Source: JACSRF01 sp963695505
Lineage (GTDB): Bacteria; Chloroflexota; Anaerolineae; Promineifilales; Promineifilaceae
Assembly: GCA_963695505.1 (NCBI GenBank)
Contig: CAVOGX010000016.1
Coordinates: forward strand, 81,358 to 145,357
Reading direction: 5' to 3'
Length of the DNA: 64,000 nt
In this document: positions 9,031-18,963 of the stretch, piece after piece
Layout of the letters: the number at the start of each line of letters is the position of its first letter
Numbering within the stretch: position 1 is the stretch's first letter
Translations under genes and position numbers: made by a program
The notes under the pieces: generated by a model
What the model was told of the DNA's origin: nothing
Database searches by the model: none
The model's input: the letters and a program-made list of their open reading frames with translations, nothing else

Positions 9031-9837
9031 TTAAGGCGAAGCTGGTTCAGGTGTAGAAATTGTGTAGCCTTTAGGAGCTTGTTGCGCATAGGGAGTTACA
9101 GGTGGAAATTCATCCTCATAAAAAACAACTTCTGTGAACCCGATGCTTTTGATAATTTTAGAGATTTCTTCCTGAGCATTGGTGTTGGCTCGCTCTAATA
9201 ATGACGTGTCTTCCTGCGCTACAAGAAGAATTTCATATTCAGCCTGCTGCCGCACCGCTGTTTCTAAATCCGGATCTGCCCGTGTCAATAAACCTGTATC
9301 CCGGTCTAATATTTTCGACTTTTGGGTGTCCAAAACAGGCAAATCATCAAAGATTGCAGCTTTTGGTAGGCGTATCCAAACGGTGTCTGGGCCAACGACC
9401 ACTATGTCCGCTTCGGTTAACTGTGAGAGATCAATACCTGCGGCCACGGTACCATGGGCTTCGAAAATTAGCTGCTCTCCGAGCAACCCCCAAAACAAGT
9501 CGCTTCTCTGTTCTGCGATCAGATTTTTCTGATAATCAGCGGTAACGGTGAGGAGCCGGGCTTCATCTTGCACATTTTGCAAGACGGTTACCGGACTGGC
9601 AATAATCTCCGGTGTAACCGGAACCAATAAATCGCCCACAAACTCCCCAATAGGGTTTGTGGCTTCGCTTAAGCGCTGCACTCCCTGATTGACCCTAAAG
9701 GCCCCAATGATAAAAATAATGAGTACAATGGTGGCGGAAATGGCGAAAATTATCAGGAAGATGTACAGAGTTCGCTGTAAACAAGAACCGCCTGGCTTGG
9801 CGGGGGGATACGTTTGGTTTTCGGGTCCTTCACTCAT
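9031..9837 (-). CDS. DUF4230 membrane protein
   Basis: This 268-residue protein has a single strong membrane helix near residues 25-50 (IFLIIFAISATIVLIIFIIGAF). An extracytoplasmic domain of DUF4230 type follows, with segments LLTVTADYQKNL, FEAHGTVAAGIDLSQL, IWIRLP-like WIRLPKAAIFDD, and LEISK-like helices near the end. The family function is unknown. I chose the ATG at 9837, which has a GGAG site about 12 bases before it, over an in-frame TTG at 9879. The last 20 residues are Pro-rich. It is transcribed away from DUF503 and may be monocistronic. Confidence 0.75.
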   Translation of the reverse strand: MSEGPENQTYPPAKPGGSCLQRTLYIFLIIFAISATIVLIIFIIGAFRVNQGVQRLSEATNPIGEFVGDLLVPVTPEIIASPVTVLQNVQDEARLLTVTADYQKNLIAEQRSDLFWGLLGEQLIFEAHGTVAAGIDLSQLTEADIVVVGPDTVWIRLPKAAIFDDLPVLDTQKSKILDRDTGLLTRADPDLETAVRQQAEYEILLVAQEDTSLLERANTNAQEEISKIIKSIGFTEVVFYEDEFPPVTPYAQQAPKGYTISTPEPASP

Positions 9838-10046
9838 CAGATTGTCCAACTCCTGCAGGTAGAATATGCACTGATTCAAGCTATCGTTTACTTTATCTCA
9901 ACTTTTTCAATTATTCACCCATCTATACGCACAAAAGTAATAAACCTCTCAATACTCCGGGGTTACGGCCGTTTCCGGCGCATTAACGTCGCTCTTACGG
10001 TGGGCAGCATAGTTGCATACATTTTTCGTTTGGAGAAAATTAGATT

Positions 10047-10331
10047 ATGTTAGTCGCAACCTGTGTTGTTGAATTAAGCTTGAACGGTGTTTATTCTTTA
10101 AAAGATAAGCGCAGCATTGTTAAATCCATCTTGACGCGCTTGCCGAAACAATTTAACGTGGCCACGGCCGAAATCGCCCACCACGACATCTGGCAAACGG
10201 CCGTTATTGGGTTGGTCACCGTGGGTAACGATGCTGGATACCTGCATGGCTTACTCGAAAAAGCCGTTGCCTGGATTGAACAAACCCGCCCCGACGCACC
10301 CATTACCCGATACTCGATTGAATTTCGCTAG
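10047..10331 (+). CDS. DUF503 family protein (YlxP-like)
   Basis: This 94-residue protein matches the small DUF503/YlxP family: an N-terminal strand LVATCVVELSLNGVYSLKDKR, a helix RSIVKSILTRLPKQFNV, and a central segment AEIAHHDIWQTAVIGLVTV. Family members often sit beside infB and rbfA and are suspected to act near translation or ribosome maturation; here neither neighbour is present. GGAGA precedes the ATG by about nine bases. The gene holds two copies of the ACGGCCGT-type palindrome. The family call is secure, the role unknown. Confidence 0.88.
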   Translation: MLVATCVVELSLNGVYSLKDKRSIVKSILTRLPKQFNVATAEIAHHDIWQTAVIGLVTVGNDAGYLHGLLEKAVAWIEQTRPDAPITRYSIEFR

Positions 10332-10368
10332 GTCGGAACTTTCAGGGAGACGAGAGCGTATAACAAAT

Positions 10369-12804
10369 ATGACCCAAATAAAACATTTAGGGCAATGTAT
10401 ATTTCTTTTTCTTCTCCTATTGGGTGTCATGTCGTGGCAGCCGGCAGTTGCTCAAGAGGAAGATGTTACAGGCGTCAGCATGAGTGCTCGCGCAGGATTT
10501 GACGGTTACTATCGGCAACAAAATTGGGTCCCTGTACAGGTGACTGTAGCTAACGACGGGCCAGCAGTTGAAGGCGAACTGCGGATGACCATTGGCTCAT
10601 TTAATTCGGGGGATCGTGTTATTTACACAGCTCCCCTCAGTTTGCCAACCCAGTCCAACAAACGCGTGATGCTCTACGTAGATATCCCGAGTATTCTTAG
10701 CAACCCTGTTGTCGAGTTGCGCGACGAAAACGGCCGTCTCATTGCCGAAGTAGAAACCAACCCACTACGCCAAATGGGGGAAAATTCCCTCCTTTATGGG
10801 ATTGTCAGTTCAGAGCCTGGCGAACTAGAGTTTTTAGAAAACATTACTGGCACACGCCTCACCGCGGCGGCAGCCTTTCTCGCTATGGATGAGCTGCCGG
10901 AAGTGCCTACGGCCTGGGATTCCCTGGACGTACTCATTTTCAATGACGTAGACAGCGGCGAATTAACTACCCGGCAGCAAGATGCATTGCGAAAATGGGT
11001 TAGCATGGGTGGGCAGCTGGTTGTTACTGGTGGTGCTGGCTGGCAAAAATCTACGGCCGTTTTCAGCGACATGCTGCCCGTCACCCTCAGCGGCAGCGAA
11101 TCCATCGCAGACCTTCCAAACCTTACAGCCGAAATTGGTCTCCCGTTTCGCGACCCTGGCCCATATGTCGTAGCGACCAGCAGCCTGCGCAGTGGGGATT
11201 TACTCTTCCACGAAGCCGGCCTGCCCCTGCTGGCGCGGCAGGGTTGGGGGCGTGGTCAGGTTTATTTTCTGGCACTCGATCCCAAGCTGGCCCCTCTGGT
11301 TGACTGGGATGGCAGCGAAATTCTTTGGGCTACCGTGGCCAATGACCTGCCCATAAACCCTTACTGGTGGAGTGGTGTGCAAAACAGCTATGCAGCAGAA
11401 ACGGCCGTTTCCAGCTTACCTTCTCTCACTTTACCCTCGGTATTAGGCCTCGTGGCTTTTTTGCTGCTTTACGTCATCATAATCGGCCCGGTAAATTACC
11501 TCTTTCTCAAGCGGCGCAAGCAGCGCGAATTAGCCTGGGCTTCCATTCCCGTGATGGTGTTGATCTTTAGCGGTATTGCTTACCTCACCGGCTTTCAACT
11601 CAAGGGAAACGAGGTGATTTTAAACCAGATGGCGGTGGTATACGGCCGAATCGGTGGAGAAAACCTTCGTGTCCAAAGCTTGTTGGGCCTATATTCGCCG
11701 GGACGCAGCACCTTCGACCTCGTATTACCAACGGAGGTGATGGCCCGGCCTTTTGAGCGCTCTTTCGGCAATATGGGCGGCAGCGGCAATATCGACGCCA
11801 TTTCCCGCAGCACTAATCTTACTCTGGAAAACATACGCGTGGACGTAAGTGGTGTCGAGTCCTTTGTCATTGAGGGATATCGTGATGGTTTACCAATGAC
11901 CGGACAAGCAAGCCTCAACCAGGATGGCGGCGACATATTACTAGACGTTAACATTCAAAATAACAGCGACTTATTGTTTGAAACCGCCACTATCCTTTTG
12001 GGGAACCGGGCTTATCCGCTGGGAGACATTGCTCCAGGAGCAGAAGTTAACATGTCACAGCGAGTTGGGCGTGCGCAGAGCAGCCCGAGCACATCTTTTA
12101 CTTTTTCAAGTCCGATCTCCATATCGTCCGGCGGGGCGCCTCTGGTGGGAAATGCGGAATTGATACTTGGTACTGCAAACTATTATGATGACCGCAACGT
12201 TTACCCGCGCTGGCAGCTATTGGAAGCTCTAGACAGCAGCAGTTATGGTATGTTTGCACCTACGCTTCCCGCCAATACGGTTACGCTGACAGCCTGGGCT
12301 GAGCAGCCACAAATATCGGCAGCCCTCGAAGAGCGGGATTTTCGAGAGATGGCTACGTCACTTTTTCTGCTAGAGATACCCCTGACCCAAAATCTGGTTA
12401 GTGGTGACAATGTGTCTTTGCCTCTACAGTTACTGCAATGGTCCGTGTTGGACCAAAATAATGTGTATGATGCAAATGTGCAGAATCTCTACCTCAATTA
12501 CGGTTCGGCCGTCGATTTTGCCTATGTTCCCTGGCAGGATATGCAAAAAATACAGGTGTCGCGCCTTGAGATAGTATTGGAACCGCAGCCCAGCTCGTCT
12601 ACGACGCTAACGCCAGAGCTGTTTTTGTGGGATTGGCAGAAGGAGAAGTGGGAACTTCAAGCGGTTTCTTGGGGTGAAACCAATGTAGAGGATTACGACC
12701 GTTTCTTGGGTCCCAACAATGACGTCCACATTCGCCTGCGTTCCAATGAATACAATGTCGAAATTCGTGAAGTATACCCGCGCCTCACCGGCAGTTTAAG
12801 ATAA
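10369..12804 (+). CDS. Large secreted/membrane protein leading an ABC exporter operon
   Basis: This 811-residue protein starts at the ATG at 10369, which opens a clear signal peptide (FLFLLLLGVMSWQPAVAQ); longer in-frame starts overlap DUF503 and lack it. Residues about 180-250 resemble a class I glutamine amidotransferase-like fold (LDVLIFNDVDSGELTTRQQ, SMGGQLVVTGG) without an obvious catalytic Cys. Two membrane helices lie at about 352-375 and 388-405, and the C-terminal 400 residues are beta-rich and extracytoplasmic. The same layout is seen in uncharacterised proteins beside ABC-2 exporters. It is followed by an ATPase and two permeases and probably serves as their accessory component. 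Function unknown. Confidence 0.7.
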   Translation: MTQIKHLGQCIFLFLLLLGVMSWQPAVAQEEDVTGVSMSARAGFDGYYRQQNWVPVQVTVANDGPAVEGELRMTIGSFNSGDRVIYTAPLSLPTQSNKRVMLYVDIPSILSNPVVELRDENGRLIAEVETNPLRQMGENSLLYGIVSSEPGELEFLENITGTRLTAAAAFLAMDELPEVPTAWDSLDVLIFNDVDSGELTTRQQDALRKWVSMGGQLVVTGGAGWQKSTAVFSDMLPVTLSGSESIADLPNLTAEIGLPFRDPGPYVVATSSLRSGDLLFHEAGLPLLARQGWGRGQVYFLALDPKLAPLVDWDGSEILWATVANDLPINPYWWSGVQNSYAAETAVSSLPSLTLPSVLGLVAFLLLYVIIIGPVNYLFLKRRKQRELAWASIPVMVLIFSGIAYLTGFQLKGNEVILNQMAVVYGRIGGENLRVQSLLGLYSPGRSTFDLVLPTEVMARPFERSFGNMGGSGNIDAISRSTNLTLENIRVDVSGVESFVIEGYRDGLPMTGQASLNQDGGDILLDVNIQNNSDLLFETATILLGNRAYPLGDIAPGAEVNMSQRVGRAQSSPSTSFTFSSPISISSGGAPLVGNAELILGTANYYDDRNVYPRWQLLEALDSSSYGMFAPTLPANTVTLTAWAEQPQISAALEERDFREMATSLFLLEIPLTQNLVSGDNVSLPLQLLQWSVLDQNNVYDANVQNLYLNYGSAVDFAYVPWQDMQKIQVSRLEIVLEPQPSSSTTLTPELFLWDWQKEKWELQAVSWGETNVEDYDRFLGPNNDVHIRLRSNEYNVEIREVYPRLTGSLR

Positions 12805-12873
12805 CAAGTGTTCCTGTAAAAGTTAAAGCATATACGCATAGAATCACTGCACTCCATTTCAAGTAGAAAACCT

Positions 12874-13767
12874 ATGGCATCCATAATTGAAACCCAAGGC
12901 TTAACTAAAAAATACGGCAACCTGATCGCCCTTAACGAACTTGACCTGCAAATTGAGGAAGGTTCCGTTTTTGGCTTCATTGGCCCCAATGGCGCCGGCA
13001 AAACCACCACCATGCGTATTCTCACGACTTTGCTGCGGCCAACCAGCGGCAAGGCTTGGATTGCCGGCCATTCGGTTACCGACGATCCCCGTGGGGTGCG
13101 CCAGGCCATCGGTTACATGCCCGACTTTTTTGGCGTCTACGAAGATATGAAAGTGTGGGAGTATCTCGACTTTTTTGCTGCCTGTTACGAAGTGCCCACC
13201 GCTACCCGTGCGAGCATGGTTGATGATTTGCTAGCCCTGGTCGATTTGCAACATAAAAAAGAGGAGTATGTGGAAAGCCTTAGCCGCGGCATGAAACAGC
13301 GCCTTTGCCTGGCCCGCACCCTGACCCACGACCCGCAAATTCTCATTCTTGATGAGCCGGCCAGTGGTTTAGATCCACGCGCTCGTATCGAGATTCGCGA
13401 ACTGCTGCGCGAATTAAAGAATATGGGTAAAACCATCTTCTTTTCTTCACACATCCTGTCTGAAGTGGCTGATGTTTGCACCACAATTGGCATTATCGAA
13501 GCTGGGCGGCTGGTGGCCCACGGCGACATGCAGGAAATGAAACGCCAGTTACGCTCGCACCGTCTCATTCAAATTCGAGCGCTGGGAGACATAACCCCCT
13601 TACAAGAGTACCTTCTGACCCAGCCTGACGTACACAGCGTCAATGGCGGAGCAGAGGCCGAACTCCCGCCCGACACCGTGCGAATTGATTTTAGCGGAGA
13701 TGACTCCCAATTAAGCGAACTTCTGTCCCGCATCGTTCAACAAAGGTTTGCCAATCATTTCGTTTAG
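12874..13767 (+). CDS. ABC transporter ATP-binding protein (ABC-2 exporter type)
   Basis: This 297-residue ATPase has Walker A GPNGAGKTTT (about residue 41), a Q-loop region, the signature LSRGMKQRL, Walker B ILILDEP and the switch histidine in FFSSHILSEV. The C-terminal extension of about 70 residues is typical of the DRA/NatA exporter subfamily. It drives the two permeases downstream. The substrate is unknown; in this kind of cluster it could be a lipid, a polysaccharide or a surface protein. Confidence 0.92.
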   Translation: MASIIETQGLTKKYGNLIALNELDLQIEEGSVFGFIGPNGAGKTTTMRILTTLLRPTSGKAWIAGHSVTDDPRGVRQAIGYMPDFFGVYEDMKVWEYLDFFAACYEVPTATRASMVDDLLALVDLQHKKEEYVESLSRGMKQRLCLARTLTHDPQILILDEPASGLDPRARIEIRELLRELKNMGKTIFFSSHILSEVADVCTTIGIIEAGRLVAHGDMQEMKRQLRSHRLIQIRALGDITPLQEYLLTQPDVHSVNGGAEAELPPDTVRIDFSGDDSQLSELLSRIVQQRFANHFV

Positions 13768-13824
13768 CGAAGAGACTGGAGATTTAGAGGATGTGTTTTT
13801 GCAGGTGACAAAAGGCATTGTGAA

Positions 13825-14628
13825 TTGAGTTTATTTTCCTGGTGGAGAACCTTAAAAAAGCACCCCGTTTACTTGCGTGAGAAGGGTGAATGGGGGAAGC
13901 CGAACCCCTACTATGGAATGCTGCAGCGTTATTCCCCTTTGATAATCCTGGCAGTGTTGTTGTTGGGTGTTTGTGGGGCGTCAGGAAACCCCACCCTTTT
14001 TTCGGGGGATGAGGATATGTTTGCCGTCTGGTGCCTGATGTGCCTGCCAGGCATGCTCCTTACCTCCTTAGTGCTGTTTGGCTCACTTATGGCTCCTGCT
14101 CTTACTGCACCTTCATTGAGCCAGGAAGTTGCCACGGGCACCTGGGAAATATTGCTGGTGACCCCTATTCCTGCCCGCCAAATTGTGCTGGCAAAACTAT
14201 TTGGCGCGCTGGCCCGTTTACGCCTGTATTGGATTTTGCTTTTTGCCATGAGCATGTTTCAGGGGTTACTGATGGCGTGCAGTATTTCATTGACTTCACC
14301 GACCTACGCCGTGTGGAGTTGGATGTTAGGGTTAAGCATTATGCTGCGCCCGTGGTTGGAAGTGTTTTTTGCGGGTATGGTTGGCATGCTGACCTCGCTG
14401 ACTGTACGCTCGGCGGTGGTGGCGTTAGTGGCCAGTTATACGGCCGTTCTGCTTTTCAAACTGTTCAACAGCTCCTTGCTGTGGTTGTTTTTTGCAAGCT
14501 GGTTTGGTCGGGAACAGAATTTGGTGCTGCTCAGCACAATTTTACCTACTGCCGTGTATGGGTTAGCAGTGGTATTGAGTGGCATCATTTTGTTGCTGCG
14601 GTCAGAACGATTGGCATATGCTGTATGA
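13825..14628 (+). CDS. ABC-2 type permease
   Basis: This 267-residue protein has about six hydrophobic helices, including SPLIILAVLLLGVCG, CLMCLPGMLLTSLVLFGSLMAPAL and VYGLAVVLSGIILLL. The stretch LSQEVATGTWEILLVTPIPARQ is the usual cytoplasmic coupling segment of ABC-2 permeases. No ATG or GTG is available in frame near the expected start, so the TTG at 13825 is used. The ATPase is 57 bases upstream and a second permease follows 35 bases downstream, so the two probably form a heterodimer. Confidence 0.83.
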   Translation: MSLFSWWRTLKKHPVYLREKGEWGKPNPYYGMLQRYSPLIILAVLLLGVCGASGNPTLFSGDEDMFAVWCLMCLPGMLLTSLVLFGSLMAPALTAPSLSQEVATGTWEILLVTPIPARQIVLAKLFGALARLRLYWILLFAMSMFQGLLMACSISLTSPTYAVWSWMLGLSIMLRPWLEVFFAGMVGMLTSLTVRSAVVALVASYTAVLLFKLFNSSLLWLFFASWFGREQNLVLLSTILPTAVYGLAVVLSGIILLLRSERLAYAV

Positions 14629-14663
14629 AGGAGAAGCCCAATGACCTCGATAAGGATGATTCA

Positions 14664-15597
14664 ATGAGTACTAAAATTTCAACAATTCCCAAATTCACCC
14701 GCCTGCACATGCTGCGCGAAAACCCGGTGACCATGAAGGAACTGCGCAGCCGTATGAGAGGACGGCGTGCTTTTGTGGTGCTCACCATTTACCTGTCCGT
14801 CATGAGCTTGATTATTGCCCTCATCTACCTGGCCTACGCCTCGGCTGCCAACCAACCCTTTGGCCCTGATCCGCGCCAGGCGGGAAAAGTGGTTTTTGCG
14901 GCCGTAGTTGGCGTTGAAGTGCTGCTGGCAATTTTTATTGCGCCTGCTTTCACGGCCGGAGCCATCACCGGCGAAAAAGAGCGGCAAACCTACGACCTGC
15001 TGCGTACGACATTGCTGCCGGCTAACTGGTTTGTGATGGGTAAATTACAGTCGGCTCTGGCTTATGTGCTGCTGCTAATCTTCGCTTCCATCCCTCTGCA
15101 AAGTATCGCATTTTTGCTAGGCGGCTTGTCTATTGAAGAATTGGTAATCTCCCAGATTATTATTGTCATTGGGGCGATAACCTTTGCCGTGTACGGGCTT
15201 TTTTGCTCCGCAACTTTGCGCAGTACGCTGGCGGCCAGCGTGGCGACCTTCGGTGGCGCCATCTTTTTTACTCTTGGCCTGCCGGTTATTGTCTTAATTG
15301 CCAGTGGATTTGTAGGGTCCTTGCTATTTGCCCCGGTGGGCAGGAGCTGGATTTGGGAGGTTTTGGTGTATTATGTAGGCTTGACGCTTGCTTCACTGAA
15401 TCTTCCCGCAACCCTGATTTGGAGTGAGGTTATTTTACTAGAAGAAAACACGCTGTTCTTTCTTTAAGCAAAATTTTTCAGGGCGACAGTTTTGGCTGTT
15501 CTCTCCCTGGCTGCTTTACACGATCGTGTACCTGCTGATGGCCCGAATTTTATATTGGTTAACTGTGCGCCGCGTGCGTAAGGTGGCTTCTCAATAA
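14664..15597 (+). CDS. ABC-2 type permease, second subunit (one frameshift near the 3' end)
   Basis: The ATG at 14664 opens a permease with a cytoplasmic N-terminus (LRENPVTMKELRSRMRGRR) and six predicted helices. The coupling segment is AGAITGEKERQTYDLLRTT. The frame closes at 15467 after NTLFFL, but one base fewer in the TTTCTTT tract near 15455-15462 restores about 45 more residues (RQFWLFSPWLLYTIVYLL, then RRVRKVASQ) to a TAA at 15597. The restored end is a plausible last membrane helix, so I treat this as an indel artefact. A minor ATG at 14641 with a good GGAG site would make an 8-codon peptide overlapping the start, possibly a coupling leader. An upstream in-frame extension overlaps the first permease and is not real. 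Confidence 0.78.
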
Positions 15598-15647
15598 GGA
15601 TCGGGCTGCCAACCACCTCCGGTCCTAACTTACCCAACATTTCTCTG

Positions 15648-17267
15648 ATGGATACAGAAAGAGACTTTCAACAGCTAAGGGATCTTATGCGAGCCTGGTA
15701 CGGCCGTAAACGACTCCGTGATAGGCTGCTGTGGCTGCCGCGGGGCGTGCTGGCCGGCTTGCTGCTGGCTGTCGTATTGGCGACGGTTGCCCGTTTTCGG
15801 CCGTTTCTCGACAATACCCAGGTGGGCCTACGCCGCCCTCCTTTTGGGACAGTGGGTTTGGTTGGCGTGCTCATCGGTTTGTTGGTGCAGCGCGCCACTC
15901 TGCTGGAGCAGGCCCGTTTTGCCGACCGGCAGTTTGCCTTGCAGGAGCGTATGAGTACAGCCGTAGAAATCTTTGAGGGTCGCCTGTCTGCGCCGCTGCC
16001 AATTGCGCATCAGCAGCTCGACGACGCCCTGCAGGCGACGCACCGCGTGGATGCCAAAGCGGCACTGCCCCTGGTCATTGTGTGGCGAGACTGGCTGATG
16101 CTGCTGGTGGCGGCGGCTTTATTAGTAACGGCCGTTCTCATTCCCAATCCCCAGGAAAATGCCCTCAAACAAAGCCGCGCCGTGCGCCAGAGTATTGAAG
16201 AACAGGTGCAGGCTTTGGAAGCGCTGGAACAAGAAATCCTCAACAACCCCGATCTTACCGAGGAGCAGCGTGAAGAGCTGTTGGAGCCGGTGCAAAACGC
16301 CCTGGAATCGCTGGACCCCGGCAGCACCAGCCAGGAACAAGCCGTGGCCACCCTTTCCGAAACGGAAGCCGAACTGCGGGCGCTTGGCGAACAGTTTAGC
16401 ACCGACGGCCTGCAGCAGCGTTTGCAAGAAGCCGGGCAGTCATTGTCCGACAACCCTAACACCCAATCGTTGGGCCAGACAATGCAAAACGGGCAGCTTG
16501 CTCAGGCTGGTTCAGCCCTGGCCCAGTTGGCCGACAGTCTTCCCACACTCTCCGCTGAAGAACAGGCTGAATTAGCCCAAGATTTAGCGGAGACCGCCCA
16601 GGCAATGCAGGACGTAGATGCCGAACTGGCGCAGCAGCTAGCCGAAGCAGCCCAGGCTTTGCAAAATGGCGATACGGCCGCTGCCCAGCAGGCCCTGCAG
16701 CAGGCTGCCGGCACCATGCAGCAGCGCGCCCAGGAAGCGGCTGCCGCCCAGCAGGCCCAATCGGCCGCCGGGCAGTTGCAGCAAGGGCGCCAGGCCGTGG
16801 CCCAGGCCGGGCAGCAAGGGCAGGCTGGGCAAGTGGGCCAGCAAGGCCAGCAGGGTCAACAAGGCCAATCAGGCCAGGGCCAGGGCCAAGGTCAGGGGCA
16901 AGGTGATGGCAGTGGGCAAGGGCAAGCTGGTGGGCAGGGCAGCGGCAGCGAGCAGGGCACGGGAACCGGTGGCCCTGGACCCGGTGGCGGCCACGCCGAA
17001 AATGTCTTTGTGCCCGATTTGGTCGACCTGAGCGGCGAGGCAGGCGTGGACGTGGAACTGCCGGCCGAATGCATCGCCAATCCCGCCCAATGCGGCGGCC
17101 TGCTTAGCGAGACGCCCACCGAATTCACCAACGAAGGCAGCATCGTGCCCTACAATCAGGTCTTTGGCGACTATCGCGACGCCGCCTATGAAGCCCTCTC
17201 CGACGACTACATTCCGCTGGGCTTGAAGGGGTTTATTCGGGATTATTTTTCTTCGCTTGAACCATGA
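15648..17267 (+). CDS. Membrane protein with Gln/Ala/Gly-rich coiled region
   Basis: The 539-residue protein has two or three membrane helices (about 27-46, 62-80 and 148-168). A long coiled-coil region rich in Glu, Gln and Ala follows (VQALEALEQEILNNPDLTEE onward). Residues about 350-440 are extremely low in complexity, with Gln/Ala then Gln/Gly repeats, and the C-terminal 90 residues look folded (VFVPDLVDLSGEAGVD). The layout recalls DUF4175-type proteins beside MoxR/DUF58 clusters. It lies 50 bases after the permease and 60 bases before moxR. Its role is unknown; a periplasmic or surface scaffold is a guess. Confidence 0.7.
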   Translation: MDTERDFQQLRDLMRAWYGRKRLRDRLLWLPRGVLAGLLLAVVLATVARFRPFLDNTQVGLRRPPFGTVGLVGVLIGLLVQRATLLEQARFADRQFALQERMSTAVEIFEGRLSAPLPIAHQQLDDALQATHRVDAKAALPLVIVWRDWLMLLVAAALLVTAVLIPNPQENALKQSRAVRQSIEEQVQALEALEQEILNNPDLTEEQREELLEPVQNALESLDPGSTSQEQAVATLSETEAELRALGEQFSTDGLQQRLQEAGQSLSDNPNTQSLGQTMQNGQLAQAGSALAQLADSLPTLSAEEQAELAQDLAETAQAMQDVDAELAQQLAEAAQALQNGDTAAAQQALQQAAGTMQQRAQEAAAAQQAQSAAGQLQQGRQAVAQAGQQGQAGQVGQQGQQGQQGQSGQGQGQGQGQGDGSGQGQAGGQGSGSEQGTGTGGPGPGGGHAENVFVPDLVDLSGEAGVDVELPAECIANPAQCGGLLSETPTEFTNEGSIVPYNQVFGDYRDAAYEALSDDYIPLGLKGFIRDYFSSLEP

Positions 17268-17327
17268 GCAGGATTGAAGGGCAGGTTTGAGCCTTGCACC
17301 TATTGTGTTTAATAACAAGGGACACCT

Positions 17328-18316
17328 ATGACAGAACCAGCAGAACTATCAGTGGCAGATTTTCGGGAAACGGCCGCTACCATTGAAACCGAAGTTGGCA
17401 AAGTCATTGTCGGGCAGCAAGGACGTGGTGCGCACGGTGCTGGTGGGCATGCTCTGCGGCGGACACGTGCTGCTGGAAGGCGTGCCGGGGCTGGGCAAAA
17501 CGATGCTCATCCGCACCCTGGGCCAGGTGCTGCAGCCTGGAATTCAGCCGCATCCAGTTTACGCCCGACCTGATGCCCGCCGACATCACCGGCACGGACA
17601 TCATGGACGAAGACGAGACGGGCACGCCGCAATTTCCGCTTTCAAGCAGGGCCCAGTCTTTGCCAACCTGATTCTGGCCGACGAAATCAACCGCGCCACG
17701 CCCAAAACCCAGTCCGCCCTGCTGGAAGCGATGCAGGAACATACCGTCACCGTGGCCAACGAAACCTACCGCTGCCGGAGCCCTTTTTCGTGCTGGCGAC
17801 GCAAAATCCCATTGAGCAGGAAGGCACTTACCCGCTGCCGGAAGCGCAGCTAGACCGCTTTTTGTTCAAGGTCAACGTCGGTTTTCCCACTGCGGATGAA
17901 TTGACGGAGATTTTGCTGCGCACCACGGGCAAAGAGAACCCGCAGGCGGAAACGGCCGCTTCCGGTGAAACGACTCATCGCCATGCAGCAGTTGGCGCGG
18001 CAGGTGCCCATTCCCAGCCACGTCAGCCGACTACGTCAGCCGCCTGATTGTGGCCACCCATCCCGGCAGCAGTCCGGCGCAAATGGTGAACCATTACGTG
18101 CGCTACGGCTCCAGCCCACGCGGGGCGCAGGCGCTGGTGTTGGGGGCCAAGATTACGGCGTTGCTGGCCGGTCGCTCAACGTGAGCTTTGATGATGTCGG
18201 CCGTGGCCCCTGCTGCCCTGCGCCACCGCCTGCTGCTCAACTTTGAAGGCCAGGCCGAAGGCATTAAGACCGATGATGTGATTGCCGATTTGATTGCGCA
18301 GGTGAAAAGAGAGTGA
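17328..18316 (+). pseudogene. moxR: MoxR-family AAA+ ATPase (about eight frameshifts)
   Basis: MoxR ATPases are chaperone-like AAA+ proteins that work with DUF58 and vWA partners. The conserved parts appear in order across alternating frames: IETEVGKVIVGQQ, then HVLLEGVPGLGKT (Walker A), LMPADITGTDIM, ILADEINRATPKTQ (Walker B and sensor), PFFVLATQNPIEQEGTYPLP, LDRFLFKV, and a C-terminal lid (LLLNFEGQAEGIKTDD) ending in TGA at 18316. Frame changes fall near 17420, 17545, 17635, 17775, 17965, 18025, 18178 and 18200. Every family motif survives, so indel errors in GC-rich sequence are likelier than true decay. As written it encodes no full-length product. The genomic partner DUF58 is 750 bases downstream. 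Confidence 0.8.
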
Positions 18317-18372
18317 TTCAGTAAGCAGTATTCAGTATTCAGTAATCAGTCGTTCACTGACCACTGAACACG
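18317..18372. repeat. Heptameric intergenic repeat after moxR
   Basis: Directly after the moxR stop codon the spacer reads as eight 7-base words, among them three copies of TTCAGTA, one AGCAGTA and one ATCAGTC. It ends with words of inverted sense such as GTTCACT and GACCACT. Confidence 0.88.
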
Positions 18373-18374
18373 AA

Positions 18375-18959
18375 ATGGAATTAGACATGAACGAGACGAT
18401 AACGGCCGTATTCACCCAACCCTCCTGTGAAACCCTCTGTGCGCTGCAAGCAAATCTGTTGCAAGCCGGGTATGCGCCTGACGCACCCCTTCTGGGCGTC
18501 CTCGACCAGTTCTTCACCTTCCTCAACGAACTCAGCGCCAGCATGAGCGCTCGGGAGTACAGCCATTTGGCGACGATGTTCGACATTGGCGCTGTGGGCG
18601 GCGTGGCGGTGCAAAACCTGCTGGAAACCGATGATCCGGCCAACATCTGGAAACGTGTGCTGGCCGGCGGCCTGAGCGAGGGACTCATGGTGCTGGCATC
18701 GCGGCAGTACGTTAAATCGGCCGAAGCCAGCATAGTCTCGGTGTATCGCAGCGCGGGCTGGTTCATCTACCGTGAACTGTGGCGGCTTTCCAGCGAACTT
18801 CAGCCGGAGCAGGACCCGGCCCAGCGGCGCCAGGTATTGGACCAACTGCTGGCTCCCGTTCACGATGACGCTGTGCCCGGCCCGTTCAAGGCAGCCCTGC
18901 TGGGGCGCCTGTTTCAAATGCTGCTGCTGACTAATTTTGCCGTGAATGGCATTCAGTAG
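18375..18959 (+). CDS. Unknown all-helical protein between moxR and DUF58
   Basis: This 194-residue protein has no family I recognise. It appears all-helical, with Leu/Ala-rich helices (CETLCALQANLLQAGYAP, LDQFFTFLNELSASM, IWKRVLAGGLSEGLMVLA, GLFQMLL-like end), a Gly-rich turn GAVGGVAVQNLL, and no signal peptide or membrane span. It starts three bases after a heptameric repeat and ends five bases before another, so it is a cassette bounded by repeats. MELDMNET also offers an inner ATG at 18387. The reading frame is intact in a neighbourhood full of frameshifts. Its position suggests a role with MoxR and DUF58, but nothing in the sequence proves it. Confidence 0.6.
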   Translation: MELDMNETITAVFTQPSCETLCALQANLLQAGYAPDAPLLGVLDQFFTFLNELSASMSAREYSHLATMFDIGAVGGVAVQNLLETDDPANIWKRVLAGGLSEGLMVLASRQYVKSAEASIVSVYRSAGWFIYRELWRLSSELQPEQDPAQRRQVLDQLLAPVHDDAVPGPFKAALLGRLFQMLLLTNFAVNGIQ

Positions 18960-18963
18960 GCGT

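Noticed and set aside
14031..14663. Long N-terminal extension of the second ABC permease
   Set aside because: It reads through the first permease in another frame with no transporter-like sequence; the ATG at 14664 gives a normal permease start.
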